Origin: Sipunculus nudus
Lineage: Eukaryota; Annelida; Sipuncula; Golfingiida; Sipunculidae
NCBI GenBank assembly: GCA_026874595.1
Contig: CM049307.1
Span: 73,942,643-74,006,642, forward strand
Direction: 5' to 3'
Length of the DNA: 64,000 nucleotides
Shown here: piece by piece, positions 1 to 10,571 of the stretch
How the letters are laid out: each line of letters begins with the position of its first letter
Position numbering within the stretch: position 1 is the stretch's first letter
The notes under the pieces: model-generated
The model's database searches: none
The model's input: the letters and a program-made list of their open reading frames with translations, nothing else
What the model was told of the DNA's origin: nothing
Program-made: the position numbers and the translations under genes

Positions 1-152
1 TTTCTGAATTTGTAATTTACAAAGTCCATTATATTCGGGCCCACAACTTGAAGAAATTACACTTAACAGACTTAATTTCTAGCATGTATATGGAAAATAT
101 ATAGGAGAATACCAGTACTTCTGGTAAATATTAAGAAAGAAAAACAGACCGA

Positions 153-557
153 TCAGTGGTTTTGATATAAGGCAGTCCTGAAGTGTGATAATAGGTTTTT
201 AATGGAAACCTGAGGTTTTTCCTTAATTTCTCGAAGGAATGAAGTTGCAGTGACCCAGTTTCCGGTTTGGTAGGAGATTTTGGGGACATCTAACAGTATG
301 CCAAATTTTGGATTCATAGGTCTAATGATTTCAAAACGTGCCAATCTAACGGACGGATAGACGACGGACAATGGACAATGACTATAGCTCAGATAACGTA
401 TAGTCAGCTGAGCTAAAAAAAATTTAGGCAGCTTCTGTAGTCTAACAGGTAGAACACATGATTTATACCTGGGAGGTGGAAAGTTAAAATCATAGCCCAG
501 TAGTGTGCTTGTCTTGGATGGGCCATTAAAGCCATGATTGTTACAGAAGATGGACAA
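153..557 (-). other. 134-codon ORF in a degenerate repeat, probably not a gene
   Basis: This is the longest open frame of the first kilobase, read on the minus strand. I do not recognise any protein family in it. Its middle (about 320-420) contains the string 'gtccgtcgtctatccgtccg' on the minus strand. From memory that kind of string is common in interspersed repeats of molluscan genomes. There is no flanking splice signal that I would defend and no membrane or cysteine pattern. I read it as a chance open frame through an old repeat. A homology search giving hits only to repetitive DNA would confirm this. Confidence 0.3.
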
Positions 558-1203
558 GATACTGAAACTTGTACCACCGTACTCAACTGATTAGCAGACA
601 GATTAAAATCATGTACAATATTTCAAAAAGAACTATACAGCTACTTATAAGGTGGTCCAAGATTACCTGCTGATGGCTCAGATGAATTCAAACCAGCTAA
701 CATCTTCATGCTGTCTGGGTATTTCACTGCCACCTGGTTCTTATCCTTCAGGATGGCTGCCATGTCATGTCATTTAGCCATCAACTCAATCATGCCTCCT
801 CATCCAGATATATTCCAAAGAAGTCTCCCTCTACCTATAAATGTCAAGTTAGCCAAATCAAAAATCAGTTTGCTTGGAATAGTTTACTGATAGATCAGGT
901 ATTATATAAAACCTTGAATTCACCTACACAAAGTAAAATAATGAAATCATTTACATGATGAAAAAGATTGGGTGACTCTGGCTTTTCATATTATTATTGT
1001 AGGAGACTTGTTATTCTCAGGTTGAAGAATCTGTACATTGTAAACAGGATCATGCATGCAACACGTCACTAGTAACTTGTTTACCTTTAGCCTAAAGATC
1101 CATTGGGATTATAGTATCATCTGAAAGAGTATTTTCACTGGTAGGACTAGTGATTGTAATATAGATTTTTTTAATAGAAAATCTGGAAGTAATTACCCTT
1201 ATA
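558..1203. other. unremarkable AT-rich sequence
   Basis: No repeat, RNA gene or exon-like segment was recognised here. The two short overlapping plus-strand frames at 708-958 have no supporting motif. Confidence 0.5.
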
Positions 1204-1320
1204 CAGGGGCGGATCCAGGATTTAGAAAATGTGTCATACAGACCCTTATGTGTGTGTCTGTGACTCCCCCCCCCCCCCCCCCCCCGAGTCCTGGAACTTA
1301 AAGATAAATTGACGCCACTG
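1204..1320 (+). mobile_element. hAT-like MITE remnant with a C20 tract
   Basis: The left end reads CAGGGGCGGATCCAGG and the right end closes with CGCCACTG, a short inverted match to the left end. CAG(G/T)GGCGGATCCAG termini are typical of hAT-type non-autonomous elements. A run of 20 cytosines lies inside (1266-1285). The 8 bp on either side (cccttata and gctgtcag) do not match, so no target duplication is visible. The element is therefore probably truncated or rearranged. Related ends occur at 9754, 10571, 32738, 58664 and 60810. Confidence 0.4.
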
Positions 1321-1892
1321 GCTGTCAGGATTAGCAAACCTTAGATATCTCATTTACTTTATATCCAAACATGGGCGTTCTTCTCCACAAATCCAGGGTA
1401 ACCTCGACACCCTGTCTCTGCCATGTACTCGTGCATCCTCTCTCTCAGTTCCTGATATTAATGCTGGAGCCACTTGGTCTCGGGCTTGATGGAGGCAGTG
1501 TCTGGATCTTTAACATAAAATTACCGGTACTCAGAAATACTATATATACCGTATGAATCTGAATTAAGCAGGCCCCAGGCAGAGCTGATTCATTGGGATT
1601 CAATTTGCATTATTTTTTTTGCAGGAAAACTAGTCATAATAGAATAACTACTTATTAAAACTACTTCTACTAAAATAATAGTTTCCACTTTACCAGTGAA
1701 ATGTTCTGTTTTAATACTTACTACCAAGAGTTATTCTATTTTTCAAGAAATGGAACATTTTTTCTTTAAAGGGGAAAACAATTTTGTACTGTTTAATAGA
1801 AGAAGGGGAACCTTTTATTTTTGAACACATTGTGCACACATGGAAAACAACTTGGCTTCATGTCATATTGCACCAACTTGTTATTTAAGTGA

Positions 1893-1940
1893 TTATATAT
1901 ATATATATAATTATATATATATATATATATATTTATATAA
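1893..1940. repeat. (AT)n microsatellite
   Basis: An interrupted AT dinucleotide tract. A further short (TA)n lies near 1957-1966. Confidence 0.95.
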
Positions 1941-2439
1941 TACACATTCACACATATATATATATTAAATACACATACCGGTATATTTTTTTAATACCGT
2001 TGTAAGTTTCCTTATTTGAATTGCCCTACCTATGTTTGATAATTTATGAAAAAAACATGACGGTGCATGCAAGTCCAGCACTTCAGTCCCTGCTCAGTTA
2101 TGCGTGACATGCTCTCTCAGACCAAACATGTACGCTCGCACTTGGTATTCTCTGCACCAAAGGTGTGTTGGCCCATGTAACTATTTTACTGGTCTTATGC
2201 CACTGCAATGATGTTCAAGTTCCACTGATAAAGAATGAAAGGAATAAATTGTATGGCACTGAGAAGCTGACAAGTTGGTATTCTCACTGGAATTGGATTA
2301 AATCCTGTTGGGTCTCAATAAAATATAGGCAAAACCTGCCTCCTCTTACCTTGATCATGTTCTAGGTAAATAAATCATTATTCTTGTAAGTCGTTTGAGT
2401 CAGGTTTTCATTTGCACTGAAAAAGACATGATTTGGATT

Positions 2440-2538
2440 TTATCCGACACATGACTTCTTGGCCTTGACCCTTTTATTCCAAGCGGCCAGGGTCTTCCTG
2501 CACACAGAACACAGGGTGACCCGAAAGAAATGAACATG
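2440..2538 (-). other. possible minus-strand exon with stop, very tentative
   Basis: On the minus strand an acceptor-like 'cattttacacag' is followed by a 32-codon open frame ending in TAA. The frame contains CSVCRK and then KRVKAKK, a basic nuclear-localisation-like stretch. A second, pyrimidine-richer acceptor (...gtgtgcag) lies within it, and an AATAAA overlaps the coding stretch. The segment lies downstream, on the same strand, of the candidate first exon at 3731-3818. It could be a terminal exon of that gene, but the intron phases do not join cleanly in this frame. It may equally be chance. Confidence 0.12.
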
Positions 2539-2639
2539 CTGTGTAAAATGATGAAACTTAAATTGGACCACACCAACAATTAATAAGAAAGCCTGTGAAA
2601 AGACAATATATATGACAATATAAACATATATAAACACAC

Positions 2640-2679
2640 ATATCAATATTATATATACACTATAATAATATATATGTAA

Positions 2680-2717
<38 letters not shown>

Positions 2718-2765
2718 TTATTTAGTATATACTTATAAAGCATATATATATATATATATATATAT
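2640..2765. repeat. (TA)n microsatellite cluster
   Basis: Two long TA tracts (about 2681-2715 and 2742-2765) separated by a short AT-rich spacer. Confidence 0.95.
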
Positions 2766-2843
2766 TCATTTAAAATATCTTTTGAAGATGTTACTGTTTT
2801 AATGTTTTTTTTTATAAAGGAATATATTTGTTTTATATTCCTG

Positions 2844-2851
2844 TGACGTCA
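2844..2851. promoter_or_regulatory. perfect CRE palindrome
   Basis: TGACGTCA, the full cAMP-response-element palindrome. Function is not shown. It is one of six perfect copies in the window. Confidence 0.25.
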
Positions 2852-2963
2852 CACAAACATGTTTTTAATATTTCATTTTTTTGTACTTAATTTCTATTCA
2901 TATTAAACATTTAAATATTTATTGGAAGGGGCATATGACATATTAAAGGCATTGGAACCGAAG

Positions 2964-2993
2964 CCCCCCCCCCCCCCCACACACACACACAGA
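2964..2993. repeat. C15 followed by (AC)n
   Basis: Fifteen cytosines (2964-2978) run directly into an AC dinucleotide tract. Confidence 0.95.
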
Positions 2994-3059
2994 CACACCC
3001 CACACATAAATTGAAAGTTGGGGTGGGGGCAATTTAATGGAATAGTTTTGCCCATATGC

Positions 3060-3060
<1 letters not shown>

Positions 3061-3102
<42 letters not shown>
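3061..3102. repeat. (AT)n microsatellite
   Basis: About 20 uninterrupted AT dinucleotides. A shorter interrupted AT block follows at about 3225-3271. Confidence 0.95.
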
Positions 3103-3107
<5 letters not shown>

Positions 3108-3344
3108 AAATTTTAATTGTGTAAAATTACCTGAAATCTCTATATTTTTTCTTAATCATTTTGTATGGGCCAACTTGGCCCAAGGTTTGTGTCCTTCTGT
3201 AAAGATTTCCTATAGGATTTTTGTCACCAATATATATTATATATAATATATATATATATTATATATATATTTTTTAAAGAAATGATGTTCCCACGGGCCA
3301 CGCCTATGTTTCTTCTAACATCTGTCAAACAAATAAATTTAGTC

Positions 3345-3356
3345 TGCGCATGCGCA
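3345..3356. promoter_or_regulatory. NRF1-type palindrome
   Basis: TGCGCATGCGCA, a perfect 12 bp palindrome matching the consensus of NRF1-family factors, in an AT-rich setting. It lies about 460 bp downstream (minus-strand sense) of the start codon at 3818. A related TGCGCATGCGC is at 14592-14602. Binding is inference only. Confidence 0.3.
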
Positions 3357-3730
3357 CTGTTTGACAGTATGCATGGTTTCCCATCGTATCGTGCTCCCTG
3401 TGGCAGAACAGTCAGCCATTAATATTTATTTACACCAAAACACTGCTTCATATTCATAAGAAAAATTAAGAAGGGTACAAAAAAATAAAAGAATATTTTC
3501 TCTTTGGAATATGAACATTTTTAGAATCGGATGACTTAGAATATGCAAGATGTTATTGGATTCTAATGAAGTGATCTAATGTTTTTTACAACATCAATCG
3601 ATCATGACGGCAATGAATTTAGCGTGTCGGTTTTAAACTAAATACACTGGTTAAAGTCAGTTCTAAAAATACTTTACAGCCAAATTAAATACCAAAGCCA
3701 GTGAAATCTAACCAGAAAAATAAGCCTTAC

Positions 3731-3818
3731 CCTTTATATGACCTGTGAAAAACACCCAGGTCCCTTGCTCCTGCTTCAACTTCAACTTTTCAAGTATCTT
3801 CTTCACAAATTTGTCCAT
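3731..3818 (-). CDS. candidate first coding exon, unknown protein
   Basis: I do not recognise the product. On the minus strand an ATG at 3818 sits in a strong start context (ttcaacATGG: A at -3, G at +4). An in-frame TAG three codons upstream sets the start. The frame runs 29 codons plus one base to a near-consensus donor, AAAGG|gtaagg, giving a phase-1 intron. The peptide begins MDKFVKKILEKLKLKQEQG, a basic amphipathic-helix-like stretch. It then becomes hydrophobic/aromatic (TWVFFTGHIK). The sequence just upstream (3830-3990) is richer in GC than its surroundings, and five CCAAT boxes follow at 3962-4079, as in a promoter. A possible acceptor (ctttacag) at 3197-3198 would join in phase and reach a stop at 3156-3158, which would make a short protein of about 42 residues. 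Chance cannot be excluded. Confidence 0.35.
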
Positions 3819-3961
3819 GTTGAACTAGAAGACGCTACAAAACACGTGGACAAACACGCAGCTCCTATGCAGCGTCCAATGAGGAAAGGCGATCGCGCAC
3901 GTGCCCCCGTGTCAGAAACAAACTCTAAATGTTACTTTGTATCAGATTATCAGTTTGCGGG

Positions 3962-4079
3962 CAACCAATTGGCCGCGGTCGGTGTCAACCAATATTCTGG
4001 GCTCTACTCAAACAATATTTGGTTGATTTTAACCAATATCTGCTTCAACCAATTAAATTGGTAGCTGTTTCAACCAATC
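3962..4079. promoter_or_regulatory. cluster of five CCAAT boxes
   Basis: AACCAAT occurs five times in one orientation, starting near 3963, 3987, 4031, 4047 and 4072. Four of the five are preceded by C (CAACCAAT). Inverted ATTGG copies also occur. CCAAT is the NF-Y core site. The cluster lies 145-260 bp upstream of the start codon of the minus-strand candidate exon at 3818. A remnant of a degenerate short tandem repeat is the alternative. Confidence 0.35.
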
Positions 4080-4879
4080 CGTTTTTAGAGTGTATGTACG
4101 TATTTGTGTTATGACATTTCGGAGAAATGGACACTCAAAAAGAGAAGACAATACCTGAGCTACTGTGCTGAAAATACAGAGCTTGAATGTGCTGATCTCG
4201 GCCAGTACACGTCGTGTCTATGGTTAGTTCCAATGCGATGGCAAAAGTCCTATGATTTAATGTGTTTAAGGTATAAATCCCTGCAAGTCCATGTTTTTTT
4301 TTATGGCAGTTAAAGCACAATAATTGTAAAGGTTACATTCATATAAAAATTAATTTTTGCACAGAAGTGCTATTTATGTCACAGGGATTATTTATGTCCG
4401 TTATGTTACAATATTGTTATTCCTACGTATGGGGTTTAGTGAGACCATATATTATTGATAACTCACGGTTTTGTTTATAGCCAAGAACGTTTTGTAACTG
4501 CACGGAAACATGACCTCGGTTTCCGAGTACAACTCTCTGCTCTTGATCATATTGTATACGAGTTGGAAAAATAAGCTTATCCTTACAAAAACATATTGCT
4601 ATAACAGAACTAGATAAAGGAGGGGATGTCATTTGAACTGCTTCAATTTTCAATAATGCTATTTGAATTTTTTTTTTATTTCAAACAACATTGATTACAT
4701 GAGAAACAGGAACACCGACCCAAATCGTCCACAGGGACATAGTTATTTAAATACTTTTGCATCAAAATATTTCATAATGTTTGTTGAGATTTTTTTTTCA
4801 TTTTGTGTAAAAAAAAACAGGTTAATCACTTCAAAAACATCTGTAGCGGCCTTTGCAGCATAATCTGTTGGTAATCAAC

Positions 4880-5066
4880 CAGAACAAAACGTCAGGACTT
4901 CTCTCTGGGGAGGAGAAACATATCAAAGGAAGGCAGGGCCCTCAAGACGCTGGGCCAATCCCCACCAGGCCACAGCCATTGTTTGACACAAAGAGGATTG
5001 TGGGATACGTGGCTGGAGGGAAGTGCGGCTCACAGAGACCTGATCCTTGCGCTAACCGCTCTGGTA
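4880..5066 (+). other. exon-like GC-rich segment, unknown
   Basis: A 75-codon open frame runs through this GC-rich patch without an ATG start (it opens at TTG, 4853), so if real it is an internal exon. Acceptor-like sequences lie at 4858 (cctttgcag) and just before 4882 (atcaaccag). A donor-like CTCTG|gtaaaagt lies near 5062. The peptide includes RIVGYVAGGKCGSQRPDPC. I recognise no domain in it. The base composition differs from the flanks. It could be an old repeat. Confidence 0.2.
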
Positions 5067-5099
5067 AAAGTGTGAGATAAAAGCAGTGAATTGTCCCCA

Positions 5100-6960
5100 C
5101 GGGGTTTAGACTCAACTAATCTGTCGTCGGCGGGGGGCCCAGTTTTGGAAGATTTCCAAACGGTCATGTTTTGAAGGCGGAAAAGGTGACCGCGTATATT
5201 TTAAAAAGGACTTAGGCACTTCAAAAATGTATAGGTATGTGTCTTAGTGTCCAATCTTAAAAACGATTTATTTTAGAATCATATCCCCAAGGGGGCTTTG
5301 TCTCTTGACAGCTCGTGTAGAATAGTTTAGGATCTTTAACCCTTTGAGATAAGGAAGCAATATTATTGCCTAAACTATATTCATGCAGGTTAAGAACTGC
5401 ATATAAAAGATGCCAAGCCAAGATTCGTGAAAGTAGAACGCTTTTATTGGGTCCTTATTTCAAAAATTGTTATGATGAATCTGTCACTTTTCTACTTGTT
5501 CTTACTCTTTCTATATTTATAAAATGTCTCTGTCCTTACGCATAATTAAATGGGCCTCAAGTGAAAAAATATTTCAATACATTGAAACGAGGTACGAAAC
5601 CAGTATAACTAAATTACTAGTATGTTACCTGTTCTTGATCTATGACAGGTCCTCAGGACCTCGACCGGGTTTGTGCGGGATTTGTTTTCGAATGGTCTAT
5701 AGTTGATAATGAAATCTTTCACATTCGAGACCTTTGTTGGATGGTGCTGTGATTTACTATTCGGGATAAAATGTCAAATTTCTCAGGAGTTACAGGGGGA
5801 AAATTTGGATGGATGTCCCAGGGGAATTGGACCCGGGATACTGTCTTTTAAGTTCCGGGACACCTATTTTACGCCTATCTGTGGATCGCCTTTTATGTCT
5901 CTGATGACATTCCTGCATTTTATGTGCCAAGGAATTTAACTGTTTCCATAACATTGTTCAATTTAAAATCCTGTATGTCCTGTTTTTTTCATGGACCCAG
6001 GAACGCCCGCAGGTTATTCTTGGTGAAAATCCATGAATAAAAAATGATTGACACGACCACTGATTCAGGTCGCTTCTATTGATTATGACTTATTTACCAG
6101 AATGCTATCTGATTCAGTGTTGAAACTGTGGATGGTTTAATTCTCTGAGTCAGTGTCCTGTTCACATACATTAACACGTCAATACACTCTGTTGTAATGT
6201 CTTGTAGGTGAAAGGGATAATATCAGATTATAAAGCAATAACGGACACATACCTGCGCCATCTTCTACTGCATCCATTCAACAACAATTTGGAGATTTAT
6301 AGCTATCCAGTGGCTGGCGTATGGTAGGCCCACAGGCTCTTCTGACTTACGATAAACGTTATGAGTGGCCGAATTGTGCAGTTACCCGTTTGCCCGTTTG
6401 CAATGTGGGGGAGACGGGTACTTCTCGCTTCAGAAGATTACTACACAATGAGTTAACCAATCAGAGATTTACTTGAAGTGTCACAAAAACTACAAAAAAA
6501 AAAAGACTAGTGTAGGGGAGGTGAAAGAAGGTGCTATTAGACTAAATAGGGTAGCCATGTAATCAAGGCACAGCAATTACAGTCATTGTGTATGTATCCG
6601 GCAACTCAGCTAAGGTATATGACACCTGAATACACATAGTCCCAATTAACATTAACAGCTAAATCTTACATATGTAATCAGGATGAAATATACAGACACT
6701 GAGGTTTGCACATATAAGTTTATAAAATGACTGCTCCATAGTACCTTAGGGGGGGGGGGCAGTAAACAGCAGCTAAATTGTCTTGACTGGAACCTCTTGC
6801 CACAACCTCGAGACGTTATTATGATCTCGATAACATTGATCGTTCATCGTGTTGACGTCATCATGACGACGTCACCATGACAACATCAGTTATTCACTAT
6901 GGCTCCTGAAAGGTAAAGGTGCCTTCTTGTCCAAAAATATCTAAATAATTTCTCAATTGG
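5100..6960. other. no gene recognised
   Basis: Mostly unique-looking AT-rich DNA. It contains a G11 tract (6749-6759) and a CRE cluster: a perfect TGACGTCA at 6853-6860 followed by 'tgacgacgtcacc'. The short frames at 5524-5939 have no motif or splice support. Confidence 0.5.
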
Positions 6961-6986
6961 TTTTGATGCTATTTGTGGAATATATG

Positions 6987-6988
<2 letters not shown>

Positions 6989-7033
<45 letters not shown>
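6989..7033. repeat. (TA)n microsatellite, LTR insertion target
   Basis: An AT dinucleotide tract that is interrupted by the solo LTR starting at 7034 and resumes at 7623. Confidence 0.95.
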
Positions 7034-7037
<4 letters not shown>

Positions 7038-7622
7038 ACGGAACCAAATAACAACAGATCAGATTCAGCAACACTTGGCATCGTGAAATGTCTAGAGGAA
7101 TGAAGTCAGTGGTTTTTTGTTAACAGATAATTATTATTTATTCTTAGAACAATCCTAACATTACAATACACTTAATATCATTTCACAGTATAACAATAAA
7201 ATGAACAGTACCAGAGTGTCCGGATCGTAGGCTTTGATTTCTAGATACCACCACTGTCACAGCTCAACAAGCGTCCTTTAACACCAATAATCCATTTTAA
7301 TAGTAATAATCCAAAGGCAAATTAAGTCCGTTAAATATCTGACAGCACTGCAATTATCGGTAAGGTCCCAAAACTGACGAGAAAGTAACACTCTTAGTGC
7401 TCGCTGGTATTTTCCTTCCTGCCGGCTCTAAACACAGCCCCTAATTTATATTTTCTCACCCGAAAATTCTGGAAATGGAAAATTCCCAAAGAACAATACA
7501 CACGCACATGAACAGAGCCGAAACGCTGGGAACGGTGTCTCGCTGTGCCTGAGCTACACGAATCAGAATGTCAACGGACACATGTAACACTCCTGCGCAC
7601 AATAAAACAGACACCTGTAACA
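7034..7622 (-). mobile_element. solo LTR (Ty3/gypsy- or BEL-like), copy 1
   Basis: The element begins TGTTACGGAACC and ends CACCTGTAACA, so it carries the 5'-TG...CA-3' and short inverted TGTTAC/GTAACA ends of a long terminal repeat. It is inserted in (AT)n with ATAT on each side, consistent with a 4 bp target duplication. It is homologous along its length, in the opposite orientation, to the copy at 12920-13794. Blocks such as GTGAAATGTCTAGAGGAATG and ACCACTGTCACAGC are shared. In sense (minus) orientation a TATA box (TATAAATTAGGGG) lies near its middle. No internal region, primer-binding site or polymerase ORF adjoins either end, so this is a solo LTR left by LTR-LTR recombination. Confidence 0.7.
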
Positions 7623-7809
7623 ATATATATATATTTGTAAAGACAAATAAACGAGACAACAAATATGGTGGTATTTTGCTGGATCTTGATCAAAATCTAC
7701 ATTTTAAATTTTCGAATTGTTCCAAAATTTACTTCTTTTGCCAATGACCCATTATTCAACAATATTTTATCGACATTCATTGAGAAATTTCTTAGATATA
7801 GAACGGACA

Positions 7810-7837
7810 AACACACACACACACACACACACACACA
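7810..7837. repeat. (AC)n microsatellite
   Basis: Thirteen or so AC dinucleotides. Confidence 0.95.
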
Positions 7838-7839
7838 AA

Positions 7840-9367
7840 TACAACCATTAACTGGCCAATCCCATAACCCCTACCACTTTCTTTAAGGAGGTAAATACAG
7901 TCATGGAGATTTTACAAATAGTCACCGGTTTAGTCTTAAATTCCATTTGCATTTCATTTATAGGCATATTCTTATGTTATAAGAAATAAAAAAAATGACA
8001 GACTGGATCAAAAGATTTTAGCATGTAAAAGACAATAAAAAAAATATATGCAAAATTTACCAATTGTATATTAATTATCATAGGAGCTTACTTTATTTTC
8101 CTTTCCTTAAATAAAAACAAATCCTGTATAGAAACATGTTCAGCAGTATCTCTCTGACTATCTTTTTCTTTCCCATTGCTAACCAAATTACCAGTAACTT
8201 ATCGGAGCGTGGCTTTGAGGGGTTTCTCGGTTTGTTTAGACAAACGTTGTCTTCCTCGTCACCGCTATGCTTTGCACACTAAGTGGATAACAGGGCATCG
8301 CTAGATTTATTGAAGTCATCTGACGATCAGCTCCGAGGTTTTCGAAGATTTACGTCGGGCCTTTAAGAAGTCTTCCTGTCATGATGACGGTCATGTCAGC
8401 AGACCTCGTCCAGACGATATTGATTTTGTAATTGAACTTACACCGGCAACGAAAACTTATCCTTAACTTTAACCCTCTCGATTAGCACAGTTTATCAGCT
8501 TAGGTCGGTGGATAATTCAAGCACGGTTTAATAAGAATACCTAAGTGCATTCCAAAGTACTTTGTCCTGTTTTCAATCCATTCCTATGGAAACCACTTCG
8601 GCTGGTGGAGGGTTATTTAGGTAAAAATAAGATAAATTGTTCCCGATAAACAATGTTTATTTCCAACTGAATTTCTTGAATTAAAAGTAAAAAATGGATA
8701 ATAAAGCGAAGGATTTCCTGTAAATACAGTATACAGTATAATGCCGCATATATCGGGGAAAAAATATGTATTTTATTTGGGTAATTTAATTTATAATGAT
8801 ATATCCGTGATAAAGTAAAAGGGTTTCAGCACAATTTCAGAGGGCAGTTGAAGACCCATCGAAGTAAGTGTGAGCAACCGGATAAGCAAAATGATAGACG
8901 GACCAAGGAGGTCAACACGACGGACCAATAGAGGTGAGACCTCGCCGGGCAAAGGTCATTGTATAAAATCTGTACTCATTTCTAGTGACAAGGACATACG
9001 GTTTTGTCAGTCCATACGTGTCGCAGTCTAAATCATTTACATGTGACACATGGCGGGGTCACGGTGACGCATTATAGAGGTCTGGGTAATATTTCCCGCG
9101 TATAAGCTCTGATAGTACGAGTGAAAGCCCTCGACCACATGGCAACGAGGCATCGCTAGCTCGCTCCACTTTACTCGTCAGTTGACCGGCACATGACTGT
9201 CTCCAGATAGAAATGGCAAGGAGACCTACATGTAGGAGCTGAGTTAAAGTCAGCGGTTTGATAGGTTACATCCCTATTTGCACTTACACTACGACCCTTC
9301 ATTACACGAGCGGAGCTCGGTACAAACTACGCTCTCTTCATTAACCCACTGACAACTTTGTTAACCC
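7840..9367. other. no gene recognised; GC-richer from about 8820
   Basis: The segment 8820-9660 is richer in GC than its surroundings and looks single-copy. It contains TATAAAAT at about 8960. I found no convincing exon pair in it. Confidence 0.4.
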
Positions 9368-9499
9368 ATGAAGCACCGCATGAGAAACTACGCAGCAAAG
9401 GTGAACTCGGACTCTCTGGCAAGGTCTTCCGTATGCTGGCGCGGCCCACGCCAGACTGTAGTAGCTCACTACTCTTCCTTAACAGTGCACCGACTCTAA
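9368..9499 (+). other. 43-codon small ORF, unknown
   Basis: An ATG-started frame with a TAA two codons upstream, running 43 codons to TAA in the GC-richer patch. It begins MKHRMRNYAAKVNSDSLARS and contains several basic residues, one cysteine and two tryptophan/arginine-rich turns. No signal peptide or domain is apparent. It could be a small ORF of a non-coding RNA or chance. Confidence 0.15.
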
Positions 9500-9753
9500 T
9501 CATTTCTACTGCCCATTCTGTTCACTCTTAGAGCAAACCTTCGTGAACTATGAGTTACAGCCCCGAAATCAAGTTCCTGACATCTAACTGCCGCCCAAGA
9601 ATTGGGAGCAAGATTTACTGCAGTCTCTCTGACAAGTTTCAGCCGGGGGGTCTGCCCTTATTAATTTAGATGCAGTTTTGTCTTGGTCCCGGTTATTTCT
9701 TGATTTGATGCAGGTTGATATTCATTAAACAAAAACATGATTATAAAAAATAG

Positions 9754-10571
9754 CAATGGCGGATCCAGAAATTCGAGAACAGGGGCGCTAATTTTGGGTT
9801 AACGGTCGATGGGTATAAAGAAAAAAAAATTCTTAGATTGTGCACATAATTTTTTTGTATTGTATATGTTCCTACATAATATATTAATTATATTTTATTA
9901 AGTATGATTATTATTATTCCATCATGTAATTCAGCCTATCAAAATATTAATATTTTTGTTTATGTCACTTATAAGAATAAAATCTACAGCCTGGTGTTTT
10001 GTAAAGATAATGACAGGTACACGGGGAGGGTATGGGAACAGGTGGCGGTTCGCTTGTTGCTGGAACATCCAAATATTCAATCGTTGGTAACATGTTGGTC
10101 CTAAATATATCTACGTTTATAATTTGCAATACATCATCGTTTAAATGTAATCTTGTGGTAAAATAATTGTTCAAGTCGCATGTTACACTTCGCTTTTTGC
10201 CAGCTTCTTTGGTCTAGGCCTCATGCAGGCACCTGACGTGTAAATTCAGAAAAAAGGTTGTAATGGGTAACTAGGTCGTGCCTCCCTCAAAGACGAGCGT
10301 GATATCTTTTTTTTTAGGAGGGGGTGGGGGTTGTCGATGTTATGACCCATATAATAATACTAACCTCAACTTATGAATAAGAAAGTAAACTGTTGATATC
10401 TTAATAATTTAGTTGCTCAGGAATAAAAAAGATATATGACAAAAAGTAATAAATGATCAATAACAGGGAAAATTAATAGATAAAATGAGATGTTACAGCC
10501 CAACGGGTGGAGGGGGGGGGGGATGAGGGGTGATGGGGCGCCGCTAGCACCCCTCTCTGGACCCGCCACTG
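9754..10571. mobile_element. hAT-like MITE with G-run
   Basis: Left end CAATGGCGGATCCAGA and right end TCTGGACCCGCCACTG are inverted repeats with two mismatches in 16. Such CAGTGGCGGATCCAG termini are characteristic of hAT-type elements. No transposase-like frame lies between them, so it is non-autonomous. An 11-base G run lies just inside the right end. The flanking 8-mers (aaaaatag, atcaggca) do not match, so the target duplication is decayed or the boundaries are not original. Confidence 0.5.

Noticed and set aside
1092-1337. 81-codon minus-strand ORF
   Set aside because: Crosses the C20 tract inside a hAT-like remnant; the glycine run is the homopolymer.
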